From: Candidatus Zhuqueibacterota bacterium
Lineage (GTDB): Bacteria; Zhuqueibacterota; Zhuqueibacteria; Zhuqueibacterales; Zhuqueibacteraceae
Assembly: GCA_022616415.1 (NCBI GenBank)
Contig: JAKEEU010000031.1
Coordinates: forward strand, 124,001 to 188,000
Length of the DNA: 64,000 bases
Direction of reading: 5' to 3'
In this document: positions 7,689-17,749 of the stretch, in pieces
Layout of the letters: each line of letters begins with the position of its first letter
Numbering within the stretch: the first letter of the stretch is position 1
Program-made: the position numbers and the translations under genes
The notes under the pieces: model-generated
The model's input: only the letters and a program-made list of their open reading frames with translations
Told to the model about the DNA's origin: nothing
Database searches by the model: none

Positions 7689-9239
7689 ATGCTTCGTATG
7701 AGCTCTCAATCTATACAACAACCTGCCGTTAGTTTTGCTTGGCGACCGATTGAAGATCTGCCAGAGAATTGGCAAAAACTTGCCGAGCCGGAGTTGGCGG
7801 CGCTGGGAAAAATATGGGCGCAACAAAATGAAAAGTTGGGCCAATCAAAGGTGCTCAAAGAATTCAATGCGCGCTTGCAGCGACAGTGGGCGATTGAGAC
7901 GGGCATCATCGAACGAATTTATGACATTGATCGCGGCACGACTGAAATTTTGATCGAGCGTGGCATTCAGGAAGCTTTGATCCCACACGGCTCGACTGAC
8001 CGGCCCGCTGCGGAAATTGTCAGAATCCTTTCCGATCATCAGGAAGCTGTCGAAGGCATCTTCGATTTTGTCAAAGCCAACCGGCCGCTCACAACCAGTT
8101 TTATTGAACAATTGCACCAAGTATTAACCCGCCATCAAGAGGCGGCTGACGCTGTTGATCAATTTGGCCAGCGTTTTCAGGCTAACTTGCTACAAGGCGA
8201 GTGGAAACGTTGGCCGAATAATCCAACGCGACCGAATGGACGCCGGCATGAGTATTGTCCGCCTGAGCAAGTTGCTTCGGAAATTGAGCGGTTGGTGCAA
8301 TTTTATGCGGCTCATCAAAGTGTTCCACCTGAGCTCGAGGCTGCTTGGTTGCACCATCGTTTCACGCAGATTCATCCTTTCCAGGATGGAAACGGGCGAG
8401 TTGCCCGATGTTTGGCGACTATGGTGCTTCTGAAAGCTGGTTGGTTTCCATTGGTGATTACTCGCGATCATCGCGAGCGATACATTGATGCTTTGGAGCA
8501 GGCTGATCGTGGTGATTTAAACGTGTTGATAGCGCTCTTTGCTCAGATTGAAAAAGACGCCTTCTTGCGCGCCTTGAGCTTGTCTTCAGACGTTTTGGAG
8601 CGCCAGACAAGCGTGCGAACGCTTATTGACCACGCCGTATCACGAATCTTGCAACGTTCCCAAGAAAGCGAAAAAGAAAATCAGGTAGTGCTGAAGCTTG
8701 CTGACCAATTGGTTGATTTCGCTTGGAAAGAACTGGAGGCGGTTAAGAAACAGTTAAATGAGGCGCTTACCGCGACCAATCTCGCTTGGATGGCAAAAAC
8801 GGCAAGAAGCCAAGTCGACTCTGAGCATTGGTATCATTGGCAAATCGGCCTAATCGCGCAAAAATTTGGTTATCGCGCCAATTTGCACTCATCTAAACGT
8901 TGGCTGCGTTTGCGGATCGAATCAGGATTGCAATTTGATCTGGTTTTCTCATTTCATCGTATCGGTGAAGAAATTGCCGGCTTGATGGCTTGTACGGCAT
9001 TTATTTCCATCAAATCACCGGACGAGGAAGGGGCGTCTCTCGAGCATGTGAAGCCAGTTGAAGCTCTGACGACTGCTGTGCCAACCCAGACCTATGTGAT
9101 GACAACTCCCAGCCCGGCATGCTCGGAACCCTTTACATTCGCTTCCACAATGGCCGTTGCGCCAACCATCGCTGCTTTTCACAAATGGCTTGAAAAATCT
9201 CTGACCATCGGTTTGGAAGAATGGCGGCGACGAGTTTGA
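7689..9239 (+). CDS. Fic family protein (probable AMP transferase or deAMPylase)
   Basis: A 516-residue protein with a complete Fic core, HPFQDGNGRVAR, at residues 229-240: catalytic His229, anion-binding Gly-Asn-Gly, and Arg240. A near-match to the (S/T)xxxE inhibitory helix lies upstream (TGIIER, Thr71-Glu75). Autoinhibition by this helix is typical of stand-alone Fic enzymes. Fic proteins usually transfer AMP to protein hydroxyls. The C-terminal 200 residues are predicted mixed helix/strand and I do not recognise them. ATG 7689 and 7698 are both possible starts; neither has a good ribosome site. Confidence 0.9.
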   Translation: MLRMSSQSIQQPAVSFAWRPIEDLPENWQKLAEPELAALGKIWAQQNEKLGQSKVLKEFNARLQRQWAIETGIIERIYDIDRGTTEILIERGIQEALIPHGSTDRPAAEIVRILSDHQEAVEGIFDFVKANRPLTTSFIEQLHQVLTRHQEAADAVDQFGQRFQANLLQGEWKRWPNNPTRPNGRRHEYCPPEQVASEIERLVQFYAAHQSVPPELEAAWLHHRFTQIHPFQDGNGRVARCLATMVLLKAGWFPLVITRDHRERYIDALEQADRGDLNVLIALFAQIEKDAFLRALSLSSDVLERQTSVRTLIDHAVSRILQRSQESEKENQVVLKLADQLVDFAWKELEAVKKQLNEALTATNLAWMAKTARSQVDSEHWYHWQIGLIAQKFGYRANLHSSKRWLRLRIESGLQFDLVFSFHRIGEEIAGLMACTAFISIKSPDEEGASLEHVKPVEALTTAVPTQTYVMTTPSPACSEPFTFASTMAVAPTIAAFHKWLEKSLTIGLEEWRRRV

Positions 9240-9290
9240 ACGACCGGATTGTTCGATAACACACACGTTGAAAATTCAGTCTAATACGGC

Positions 9291-9878
9291 ATGACCATCT
9301 CTCATCTTTCTCTCAATTTTAGTCGAGTGCGAAAAAATTTGTGTGCGTGGGGCGTCCCTTGCTTTTTTCTTTTTGCCTTTTGCTCTTTGCTCTCATCTTG
9401 CGCCGGCTTGCGTGGCGGCTCCAAGCTTGTGCAACCGATCGATGAAAACGGCCTGCAACAACTCATCAAGCAAGCATGCGGCAAAGTTGTCTTGTTGAAT
9501 TTCTGGGCGACGTGGTGCGAGCCGTGTAAAGAAGAGTTCCCCGATCTCGCGAAAATCGCCCGCGAGTTTCAGCCGCGCGGCTTGCAAGTCATCTTTGTCA
9601 GCATCGACGAGCCGGAGGATGTCGACGGCAAAGTGCTGCCCTTCCTCAAAGCGCAGGAAGTTGCCTTTCGCACATATATCAAACGCACCAAAGACGACGA
9701 GGCGTTCATCAACGCCATCGATGCGAAATGGAGCGGCGCGCTTCCGGCGACGTTCATTTATGACACCAACGGCACGCTGGTGAAACGTTTGGTCGCGCAG
9801 CAGAGTTTTGAAACTTTTGCCGAGGCGCTGCGACCTTTGCTGCCGGCACCGTCTCCCTCAAAAAATTCACCAAACTGA
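9291..9878 (+). CDS. TlpA/ResA-like thioredoxin lipoprotein
   Basis: A 195-residue protein with an N-terminal hydrophobic segment and lipobox (LLSSC, Cys37), so it is likely a membrane-tethered periplasmic protein. The thioredoxin fold has the redox motif WCEPC (Cys76, Cys79) within LLNFWATWCEPCKEEFPDL. A cis-Pro segment (GALPATFIYD) follows. It resembles TlpA/ResA proteins that reduce apocytochrome or other exported disulfides. The gene stands alone downstream of the Fic gene. Confidence 0.9.
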   Translation: MTISHLSLNFSRVRKNLCAWGVPCFFLFAFCSLLSSCAGLRGGSKLVQPIDENGLQQLIKQACGKVVLLNFWATWCEPCKEEFPDLAKIAREFQPRGLQVIFVSIDEPEDVDGKVLPFLKAQEVAFRTYIKRTKDDEAFINAIDAKWSGALPATFIYDTNGTLVKRLVAQQSFETFAEALRPLLPAPSPSKNSPN

Positions 9879-9923
9879 CTGCCGATCTCGTTAAAACTAA
9901 TTTTAAGAAAAGCAAGAAAGATC

Positions 9924-9995
9924 AAGGCAAAACGATTAAGGACAAAACAATTGTCCCAACCGGTCTAATGGTTTTGCCCCAACTTGTTTTGCCTT
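9924..9995. repeat. Inverted repeat AAGGCAAAAC/GTTTTGCCTT with 52-nt spacer
   Basis: AAGGCAAAAC (9924-9933) is complementary to GTTTTGCCTT (9986-9995). It lies between a plus-strand gene (TlpA-like) and a convergent minus-strand gene (radical SAM). This is the right place for a bidirectional transcription end, but the U-tract is weak. Confidence 0.5.
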
Positions 9996-10046
9996 CAAAA
10001 AAGGCCTGAACAGTTGCGAATGATTAAACGATCATTCTGCCTTTGA

Positions 10047-12512
10047 TTACGCCCGCACCGCAAGCCGCGACATTTCCGCCACCACCGCCCGCTCGTAAGC
10101 CAATTGCACCTTCGCCAAATCATCCGTGAACAACAAACCGAGCTGCAAGAGATTTTCGCGCAGCGCCTCCACGTTTGTCTGCGGCAGCGGCACGTTGATG
10201 ATTTTCGGCAATTGTTTCAGCTTCGACGACACCTCTTGCGCCGTCTGCTCGACGCCGGCCAGGAAGCGCTGGTGATATTGCTCCAACTCTTTGACCAGCG
10301 GCAGGAGCACGTAGTCCGCTCTGCCTTTTAAGCCATTCAGGTAAGTCGAAACTGTCTTTTCGACTTGTTGCCCCTGACGTTGCACAAAACTATGGCTCCC
10401 CTCGAGCAGACTTTCCAGACTCTGTCCCGCCGGAATGATTTTCACGCCCAGTTCCGTGAAAAAGTTTTCGAGCGCCGTTTTGAGCGCACCGACTTTGTTG
10501 GGGAGTCCGAGAGAAATCGTGACAGGCTGCGACGCAGGTGTTGACCGTCGACGGCGCAAGATGTCTGTGGACTTAATTTGCGCAACCATCGAGTGCAGGA
10601 AGTGGAACGCCAGCTTGGCTTCTCGAAAAAGATTCAACGCCAGCCGCGGCGGCGAGAGGCGATACCAGCGGCCGGTTTTCAGAAAAATGTAGGCGCGTTG
10701 CCAGAAGCGGGTGATCTCCCGGCGCGATTGCCGGCCACCCAGCGCAAAGACGTTGAGACGGCTGAACGCCATTTGCAAACGATTCCATACTGCCGAACGT
10801 TTCCATTCCAAAATCGTCAATTTTTCCTGCAAGCCGGCTTTGAGCTGGTCAAGCTCGTGTACGACTTTGATCTCGAAGGCCGGACGGAGGCGGGTTTGCA
10901 GCCAAAGCTCTTGCATCTCGAAGAGCAGATTCGTGACGCCTTTCAAATAGCGCCAAATCTCCGGCACGCGCATTTTCAAATGCGCCCAACGTCCGGCGAT
11001 CGCATAACCCGGCCGGCGGATGGTGCGGTCTTTCATGCGGAAAAAGCCGGCCACCATCGGATGGTTACCCTCGACCAGCGCGGCGTTTTTGTACCAAATA
11101 AAATTTCGGAAAATGTTCCAATATGTCTCTTTGCCGGCGCGCTGGAGAATGGCTTTCATATTGTCAAAACTGTAGAAGCTGCGCCAGCACTCGCGGTAGA
11201 GGTTCGTCCACGCGCCATTTTTGAGAGAAGGATGGTGCATGCTTTCGTGGAACGAATCGTAGGTGTTGTAGTCCGGATCCATATACGCGCCGGCCTCCAC
11301 CATCTTCTTGTGATCCATCGATCCCGGCAACGGCGTCAACATGAAGAAGGAAGCCTGATCCACTTTGATCTCGTTCTTGAGCCGGCGCACGTCTTCACGC
11401 ACCGAGGCTTCGGTATCAAACGGGAAGCCGATGATGAAACCCACGTGGGTTGCCACCCGTGCGTTGTGCCAGGCCGAAATCAGATTAACAAAGTCATCCA
11501 CGTCGTTTTGCGTTTTGCCGGCGGCTAGCAAATTTTTCGGATTGGTGCTTTCCATGCCGATAAACACCTGCGTGCAACCCGCGGCTTTGGCCTTGTCGAT
11601 AAAATTTTTGATTTTGTAGGAAAGCACATCCACCTGCATCATGAAATTGATGGCAATGCCCTCCTCCTGGCGCAGGCGGATGATCTCGTCGAAAATTCCC
11701 TCCCAGTTTTTGTTGCGCGCAAAATTGTCGTCGGTGAAAAAGTAAAAATTGATGCCGGCTTGATGGTTGTTCCGCAGCGTGTCCGCGATCATGTGCGCAT
11801 CGCGGTAGCGCATCTTGCGGCCCTGCACGTTGATGATGGTGCAAAAGGTGCAATTGAACGGACAGCCGCGGCCGCAGTCAATCGTGCCGAAATTGGGAAA
11901 GGCGAATTGGCGCAGATATTTTTTATTCACCATCGGCAGCGCCGGCTGCATCATGTCCGGCAGGTCTTTAATGAAATCGTACATCGGCTTGAGTCGGTCG
12001 TGGCAGGCATCCAGCAGAATCTCATGCCAATGCTCTTCCACCTCGCCCTTGACGATGGTCACGCCAAAATCCATCAAGCGCTGAATATCCGCCGGAATAG
12101 TTGGGAACATGGCGAGAATGCCGCTGACGTGAAAGCCACCGATCAGCACGGTGACGCCGGCCTCACGGAATTGCAGCGCCAAATCCGTCGCACGCGGATA
12201 CTGGTTGGTCTGCACGCCCGCCAAACAAACCACAACTTTGGTGTCTTTCCGGCGGTCGAGTTTGATGAACTTCGCCACCGGAATTCTGTGAATGGCTTCG
12301 TCGAGCAAAGTGATATCGATTTCGACCTCGCCGAGAATTTTTTGGCGCTTGACCTCTTCCGTCAGGCCATAAAGGCAGGCCAACGTATTGCTCGGCAGCA
12401 CCCCGCGAAAATGGCGCATGACGTAACCGTCGTCGTCATACTTTGAGGGTTTTATAAAAACAATGTGCAAACAGCGAATTTGCTGCGTGGATGGGTTGGT
12501 GGGATGAGGCAT
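10047..12512 (-). CDS. B12-binding-domain radical SAM protein, 821 residues
   Basis: The N-terminal ~180 residues fit a cobalamin-binding domain (GVTVLIGGFHVSG). A radical SAM domain follows with Cys217, Cys221 and Cys224 in CPFNCTFC, which would ligate the 4Fe-4S cluster, preceded by another Cys in DCGRGC. A later motif, GFPFDTEASVREDV, is typical of Elp3-like radical SAM proteins. The last ~300 residues are helical with coiled-coil character. The ATG at 12512 has AAGGAG upstream. The substrate is unknown; methylation or rearrangement of lipids or cofactors is common in the family. Confidence 0.88.
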   Translation of the reverse strand: MPHPTNPSTQQIRCLHIVFIKPSKYDDDGYVMRHFRGVLPSNTLACLYGLTEEVKRQKILGEVEIDITLLDEAIHRIPVAKFIKLDRRKDTKVVVCLAGVQTNQYPRATDLALQFREAGVTVLIGGFHVSGILAMFPTIPADIQRLMDFGVTIVKGEVEEHWHEILLDACHDRLKPMYDFIKDLPDMMQPALPMVNKKYLRQFAFPNFGTIDCGRGCPFNCTFCTIINVQGRKMRYRDAHMIADTLRNNHQAGINFYFFTDDNFARNKNWEGIFDEIIRLRQEEGIAINFMMQVDVLSYKIKNFIDKAKAAGCTQVFIGMESTNPKNLLAAGKTQNDVDDFVNLISAWHNARVATHVGFIIGFPFDTEASVREDVRRLKNEIKVDQASFFMLTPLPGSMDHKKMVEAGAYMDPDYNTYDSFHESMHHPSLKNGAWTNLYRECWRSFYSFDNMKAILQRAGKETYWNIFRNFIWYKNAALVEGNHPMVAGFFRMKDRTIRRPGYAIAGRWAHLKMRVPEIWRYLKGVTNLLFEMQELWLQTRLRPAFEIKVVHELDQLKAGLQEKLTILEWKRSAVWNRLQMAFSRLNVFALGGRQSRREITRFWQRAYIFLKTGRWYRLSPPRLALNLFREAKLAFHFLHSMVAQIKSTDILRRRRSTPASQPVTISLGLPNKVGALKTALENFFTELGVKIIPAGQSLESLLEGSHSFVQRQGQQVEKTVSTYLNGLKGRADYVLLPLVKELEQYHQRFLAGVEQTAQEVSSKLKQLPKIINVPLPQTNVEALRENLLQLGLLFTDDLAKVQLAYERAVVAEMSRLAVRA

Positions 12513-12929
12513 AGCAGTCTCCTTGCAAGATGCGGTAACTGGGCGACATCTGTTTGAAACGCGTCGAAGATTCAGGCAAGTATGAATTTCTGAACGCGAG
12601 GCAGATGATTTAAGTGATGCGACAGTTTACGAAAAAGCGAGGGGAATGTCAAGGGAAGAATTAGGGAAAGTTTGATGCCTCAGTTTATAGTAGGTAGAAG
12701 GAAATTTTTCTCGTTGGCTCTGAAAAACTTTTTTGAAAAAGTTTCTGTTTGCCCCTAAGTTTTGGGCTGTATGTTGGGGAGAAATAGTAGGCTCTTACCT
12801 TAAGTTAAAGGATTTTTTGTCACTTAAGCAGAAAATTGGACATACGTATACTACCAGAAAAATAGTGTACAGAAAGCCCAAATACTATATATTGAAATTT
12901 TCTTGATTTTTACAAATTTGTCGAGTATA

Positions 12930-12957
12930 TTGACCAAGTTTCTTTCCTGTGTATGTT
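12930..12957 (+). promoter_or_regulatory. Possible sigma70-type promoter for the HNH unit
   Basis: TTGACC (12930-12935), a 16-bp spacer, then TATGTT (12952-12957), about 140 bp before the HNH start. The 12513-13094 gap is strongly AT-rich compared with the flanking genes and shows no gene. It marks the left edge of an accessory island. Confidence 0.35.
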
Positions 12958-13094
12958 TGAAACGATAGCAGTTACCCTCTATCAATTTGGTTAGGCAACC
13001 TTGGTTCTGACAGCCCTCCAAATTCTCCAGAGTTGGTTCCTGTCATATTCAATTTATGTGCTTTTGAGAGCTTCTTAATTTAGGAGGTATCATT

Positions 13095-13355
13095 ATGGCA
13101 AGTCAAAAACAAATAGATCAAGCATGGGAAAAGGGCAAACCTGTGCGTGGACGTGATTCTGATGTATGGAGAAAAGATCGATTCGGGAATTTGATTCGTA
13201 AACCTTCTTATGGTACTGAAGGCCAATATGGCTGGGGATTAGATCATAAAAATCCTGAGTCGAAAGGTGGAAGCGACAGACCCCAAAACATTCAGCCGCT
13301 CCATTGGGAAGAGAATCGTAAAAAAAGCGACAAGTATCCTTACAAGAAAAGGTAG
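13095..13355 (+). CDS. Small HNH-type nuclease domain protein
   Basis: An 86-residue protein preceded by a perfect AGGAGG site. Residues 51-86 carry an HNH-like core: GWGLDHKNPESKGGS, then NIQPLHWEENRKKSD. This has the Asp-His pair, the central Asn and a final Asn/Lys-rich helix in normal spacing. HNH proteins cut or nick nucleic acid using a metal. Its small size and the membrane protein starting five bases after its stop suggest a two-gene unit. Whether it is a toxin, a defence nuclease or a mobile-element remnant is not clear from the sequence. Confidence 0.75.
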   Translation: MASQKQIDQAWEKGKPVRGRDSDVWRKDRFGNLIRKPSYGTEGQYGWGLDHKNPESKGGSDRPQNIQPLHWEENRKKSDKYPYKKR

Positions 13356-13360
13356 TTAAG

Positions 13361-14803
13361 ATGGATAAAAAGCAGCTCGTACAGTATTGGTACTCATGGA
13401 TTATTTTAGTTTTCCTTGATTGTACTCTCGTCTTGAGTCAACAAAACAGCTTTCACATGAATACTGCACCTGTACTGATTGTTTCGGATTCACCCTGGAA
13501 AGCAGGAAAAAAAGTCACTGAAAAAAACCTACATCAGGGGGAGGATACTGTGGGTGTAGTTTCAATTGCTCAACCAAGCGATTCCTCGTCTGCAATTTCT
13601 ACTTCTTGGAGTATAGAAGTATTAGAATGGGTTAAGAAGCATGAGACAGAAATTAAGATATTAGGCGGTGGAGGTCTTATCGGCATTTTGATTTATATTT
13701 TGAATATGCTGAAATGGGTAAAGAATTTATTCCAGAAGCTTTTACATTTTTTCACTCGCTATCACCCAAGCGTTCCTCGAGAGACTATACGAATAATACC
13801 CGAGTTGCGTGGATGTTGGTGGCATATGGGGTCGTCTAATGGTCAACCGGCAATGCAAGTCGTCGGTCATTTCAATGTGACGAATATAACCGATAATCAG
13901 GTATTTGTTCTTGCTGCTCGAATCAGCAAGCCTCGCACGGATGGTTCTGTGAGCGTCCAACATCCCAAGCATAACCTATTTGGTACATTCCCTATTCTAC
14001 CCAAAAACCTTAACAAGATTAGTGCTGATTTTTGGATTAGAAATCCTGTTCGAAAAGATGGGCAGGATTTTAACGCCACTTTGGTCTTTGTCGATCAGTT
14101 TGGTAACGAACACAAGGTAAAAAATGTTATATTCAAATCTGACAAACAGATAAAACAACCTAAAAAGTTTGAGCCTGTCATTGAATCGCTTTATAGTATA
14201 AGCGATCCAATCGAAAAAGAAATTGCTGCGGTTTTAAAAGCCGAAATACATAGATACCGTGAATGTGGTCGTCCTGTAGGCGGGCTTGGAAGTGTTCAGA
14301 CTACTTACAAGGGAAGAACAATGCATGGCATAGGTGATGAATGGCGTGAAGTGGGTTCTCCAAAAAATCAATCGATTATTTTTGATCCTCAAAATGCTTC
14401 TATAAAATCTGACAATGCAACGGCTCTACTAAATCTTTTCGGAAAGCTTGATAATGAAGATGGACAGTCACGATACATCATGGCTTTGCGTAAACGTCTC
14501 TCTCGAAATTCTGAATACGCCTCAGTAGGTTATTTAATTTTTTTAGTGCTCTTTCGCATTGGTCAGCTTACAAATGCACTGCATGATGCAAAAGTGAATT
14601 TGCAAAAAGACGAAGCATACGGTTTCAGTGATTTGCTTCGTCTTTTAGATGGTCTTCTTCGTTTTGAACACCCTTCTTTTACGCCTGAACTCTTGGATGA
14701 AGTTGGAAGGTTTATTGAAAATGTCGAAGAACATACATTTCGAATTCAAGAGAGAATTTCGGCGATACGTGCATTTCGTCTGGCGACTCAAAACAGTTCT
14801 TGA
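13361..14803 (+). CDS. Unknown membrane protein paired with the HNH gene
   Basis: A 480-residue protein I do not recognise. It has a signal or membrane segment at residues 13-26, a second strong one at about 100-120 (GGGGLIGILIYILNMLKWV), and a ~350-residue C-terminal part that is probably cytoplasmic and soluble. The middle (about residues 145-240) looks beta-rich. The C-terminal part is helical. It starts 5 bp after the HNH stop codon, so the two are probably co-transcribed. Codon use is AT-rich, unlike the genes outside the island, which suggests transfer. Confidence 0.7.
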   Translation: MDKKQLVQYWYSWIILVFLDCTLVLSQQNSFHMNTAPVLIVSDSPWKAGKKVTEKNLHQGEDTVGVVSIAQPSDSSSAISTSWSIEVLEWVKKHETEIKILGGGGLIGILIYILNMLKWVKNLFQKLLHFFTRYHPSVPRETIRIIPELRGCWWHMGSSNGQPAMQVVGHFNVTNITDNQVFVLAARISKPRTDGSVSVQHPKHNLFGTFPILPKNLNKISADFWIRNPVRKDGQDFNATLVFVDQFGNEHKVKNVIFKSDKQIKQPKKFEPVIESLYSISDPIEKEIAAVLKAEIHRYRECGRPVGGLGSVQTTYKGRTMHGIGDEWREVGSPKNQSIIFDPQNASIKSDNATALLNLFGKLDNEDGQSRYIMALRKRLSRNSEYASVGYLIFLVLFRIGQLTNALHDAKVNLQKDEAYGFSDLLRLLDGLLRFEHPSFTPELLDEVGRFIENVEEHTFRIQERISAIRAFRLATQNSS

Positions 14804-14978
14804 AGTTACTCAGTATAGAACATTCAAGATTTCATCCTTAGCCTCCTTGATTTTGTTTTCAATTTAGAAAAGTAGGTATTTCATCATAGATCTGAGGCTT
14901 CTGCGGGCTTTTGAAAAAAATTAGCGAGGCATTATTTGGGAAGTAAATCAAATCGAAAGGATTTCGTGAAAAAATCAG

Positions 14979-17681
14979 ATGAAGGACTTTTTCATCAGCT
15001 ACAACAGCGCCGACCGCCAATGGGCGGAGTGGATCGCTTGGCAGTTGGAAAAAGCAGATTACACGACCGTCGTGCAAGCTTGGGATTTTCGCCCTGGTTG
15101 CAACTTCGTGTTGGAGATGCAGAAAGCTGCTACTGAGACACAACGAACCATTGCAGTGCTGTCGCCGGATTACCTGCAATCGCCCTATGTGCAACCCGAA
15201 TGGGCGGCGGCGTTTGATCCCACTGGCGACAAGAAAACACTGATACCCGTGCGGGTGCGTGAATGCGATTTGAAAGGTCTGTGGCCGCGAATCATTTACA
15301 TTGACTTGGTTGGCCACGATGAATCGACCGCCAAGGACGAACTTTTAAAAGGTGTCGATGTGGGGCGCGCGAAGCCAGTGGAACCACCCGCGTTTCCGGT
15401 TTCTTCCGTACGCACAATTTCCAAACAACCCCGCTTTCCCGGCGCGTTGCCTCCTCGATGGAATATTACTCTCCATCGGAATCCGAATTTTATAGGTCGG
15501 GAAAATCTGTTGAATAATCTAAGGGCCGCATTGACGACAAAAAAATCAGCGGCCTCGACTCAGGCTATCCATGGACTTGGTGGCGTAGGGAAAACCCAAC
15601 TAGTTTTGGAGTATGCTTATCGCTACGCGTCAGAATACGATACAGTGTGGTGGATGCGTGCGGAAGAAGCATCCACTTGTGCAGCCGATTATGCAGAACT
15701 GGCGCGGGCGTTAGACCTGCCTGAAAAGGACGCTGTCGAGCAGAGCCGTATTATTGTGGCTGTGCGGGACTGGCTTGATCACAATCCAGGCTGGCTGTTA
15801 ATTTTTGACAATGCTCAAACAGTCGATGATATTCGTTTCTACTTGCCACGAGGGTTCGCTGGACACGTGTTGATCACATCACGGAATCCGAGTTGGGAAG
15901 GGGTTTCCAGTCCATTTGAAATAAAAGTGTTAGATCCGCTCGAAGCCGTAGAATTTCTGTGCAGGCGGACCAAACAAGCGGATACCGTCACAGCGGAAGC
16001 TCTAGCCGAGGCATTGGGACGATTGCCACTAGCCCTGGAACAAGCAGGTGCATATATTGAAGCCTCTGCCATCTCTCTTTCCGAGTACCTGAATTTATTT
16101 CAGGAGTACCAACAGAAAGTGTTAAATCGTGGCAAACCTTCTACTGGCTATCCGTATACAGTTGCAACCACATGGGAACTATCTTTTCAACGCGTGCAAG
16201 CGAAATCTATTGCAGGCATTGAACTCTTAAATTTGTGCGCTTTCCTAGCGCCTGACGACATTCCTCGTGATCTTTTGAGTGAAGGCATAAAGAATACGCC
16301 GGAGCTAAGAACTCTGACCTTGACCAGTCCACTGGCGGTGGATGATGCTGTTATCGCTTTACGTAGCTACTCCCTGATTGAAGCCCAAAGCGATAGCCTT
16401 TCTGTGCATCGGTTGGTCCAGGCGGTAACGCGTGACCGCTTGGAAGAAGTTGCGAAAAAGATTTGGCTCGAAACTGCTGTGCGTCTTATTGCCAAAATGT
16501 TTCCTTCAGGTGACGATGATGTTCCTTCTGATGTACGATTCTGGCCTGTGTGTAATCGCTTGTCCCCTCATGCATTAGTAGCGATCGAGCATGCTGATAA
16601 ATACCAGATAGCGTTACCTGCTGTTGCCTTCCTATTGAACCAAATAGGATTATATTTTGAAGGACGTTCCAATTATAATGATGCCGAGCCACTTTTTCGG
16701 AAGGCTTTGAAAATCTATGAAATGCAATTGGGTACAGATCATCTGATTGCTACAGCGACCTTAAACAATTTGGCTTTGTTACTGCAAAGAAAGGGTAGAT
16801 ATTCTGAGGCTGAGCCAATTTTGCGTCAGGTGCTTAATATTAGAGAGCAGCAACAGGGTCCCGAGCATCTGGATGTTGCGACAAGTTTGAATAATTTGGC
16901 CAATCTACTTCATCGTGAGGGTAAATATGTAGAAGCTGAGTTATTACTGTTTAGAGCACTGCAGATTTCTCAAAATCAACTTGGTTCTGACCATTCTACT
17001 GTGGCAACGCAAATGAACAACTTGGCTGAATTGTTGCGTACCCAGACGAAGTATGCACAGGCTGAGCCGCTCTATCATCGAGCACTGGAAATTAAAGAAA
17101 AATGCATGGGATCGGGCCATCCAACTGTCGCAACAATTTTGAACAATCTTGCGCTATTACTTCAGGATCAGGGTAAGTATACTGAGGCTGAACCTTTACA
17201 TCGCCGAGCCCTGAAAATCAGGGAAGAGCAACTACCACTTGAGCATCCCGATGTCGCTCAAAGCTTAAACAACTTGGCTGGACTACTTAAAGCGCAAGGC
17301 AAATATGCAGAGGCTGAGTTGCTCTTTCATAGGGCTTTGCATGTTCATGAAAATAAGCTCGGTACAGAACATCCGTTGGTGGTGATGGTGTTAGACAATT
17401 TAGTGAGATTGTTTGAGGCTCAGGGCAAGTACGCTGTGGCCGAACCGCTTTGTCGTCGAGCTCTCGGGATTAGAGAAAAACAATTGGGGAGGGAGCATTC
17501 TGAAGTCGCACAGAGGTTGAACAATCTCGCGTCATTGCTTCACGCTCAGGGTAATTACACTGAGGCTGAGCAGCTCTTGCGCCGAGCTTTGAAAATTCGC
17601 GAAAAGCAGTTAGGGCCACATCATCCAGATACAAAAAAAATGCGCAAGAATCTCAAAACGGTACAAAAGCAATTACGCTGA
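14979..17681 (+). CDS. TIR-NB-ARC-TPR protein (bacterial NLR/STAND ATPase)
   Basis: A 900-residue protein with three parts. The N-terminal TIR domain begins DFFISYNSADRQWAEW, and the likely NADase glutamate is Glu74 in SPYVQPEW. The NB-ARC ATPase has P-loop GLGGVGKT (199-206), Walker B WLLIFDN, sensor VLITSRN, GLPL-type GRLPLALEQAGAY and an MHD-like VHRLVQ. Eight kinesin-light-chain-type TPRs of about 42 residues fill the end, from about residue 560. Known relatives sense a phage or cellular trigger through the repeats, oligomerise, and deplete NAD or make a nucleotide signal through TIR. It follows the HNH/membrane unit in an AT-rich island, consistent with a defence locus. Confidence 0.9.
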   Translation: MKDFFISYNSADRQWAEWIAWQLEKADYTTVVQAWDFRPGCNFVLEMQKAATETQRTIAVLSPDYLQSPYVQPEWAAAFDPTGDKKTLIPVRVRECDLKGLWPRIIYIDLVGHDESTAKDELLKGVDVGRAKPVEPPAFPVSSVRTISKQPRFPGALPPRWNITLHRNPNFIGRENLLNNLRAALTTKKSAASTQAIHGLGGVGKTQLVLEYAYRYASEYDTVWWMRAEEASTCAADYAELARALDLPEKDAVEQSRIIVAVRDWLDHNPGWLLIFDNAQTVDDIRFYLPRGFAGHVLITSRNPSWEGVSSPFEIKVLDPLEAVEFLCRRTKQADTVTAEALAEALGRLPLALEQAGAYIEASAISLSEYLNLFQEYQQKVLNRGKPSTGYPYTVATTWELSFQRVQAKSIAGIELLNLCAFLAPDDIPRDLLSEGIKNTPELRTLTLTSPLAVDDAVIALRSYSLIEAQSDSLSVHRLVQAVTRDRLEEVAKKIWLETAVRLIAKMFPSGDDDVPSDVRFWPVCNRLSPHALVAIEHADKYQIALPAVAFLLNQIGLYFEGRSNYNDAEPLFRKALKIYEMQLGTDHLIATATLNNLALLLQRKGRYSEAEPILRQVLNIREQQQGPEHLDVATSLNNLANLLHREGKYVEAELLLFRALQISQNQLGSDHSTVATQMNNLAELLRTQTKYAQAEPLYHRALEIKEKCMGSGHPTVATILNNLALLLQDQGKYTEAEPLHRRALKIREEQLPLEHPDVAQSLNNLAGLLKAQGKYAEAELLFHRALHVHENKLGTEHPLVVMVLDNLVRLFEAQGKYAVAEPLCRRALGIREKQLGREHSEVAQRLNNLASLLHAQGNYTEAEQLLRRALKIREKQLGPHHPDTKKMRKNLKTVQKQLR

Positions 17682-17749
17682 CTTGCCATCTCGACGGTAG
17701 AGAGAAACCACCCGAATCGAAGTTATAGTTTCGACCAACAAGTGAAATC

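Noticed and set aside
10578-11528. Long plus-strand frame inside the radical SAM gene
   Set aside because: It is the complement of a strongly conserved protein, and has no ribosome site or recognisable domain.
12513-13094. A gene in the AT-rich gap before the HNH protein
   Set aside because: No frame with a ribosome site and reasonable composition was found.
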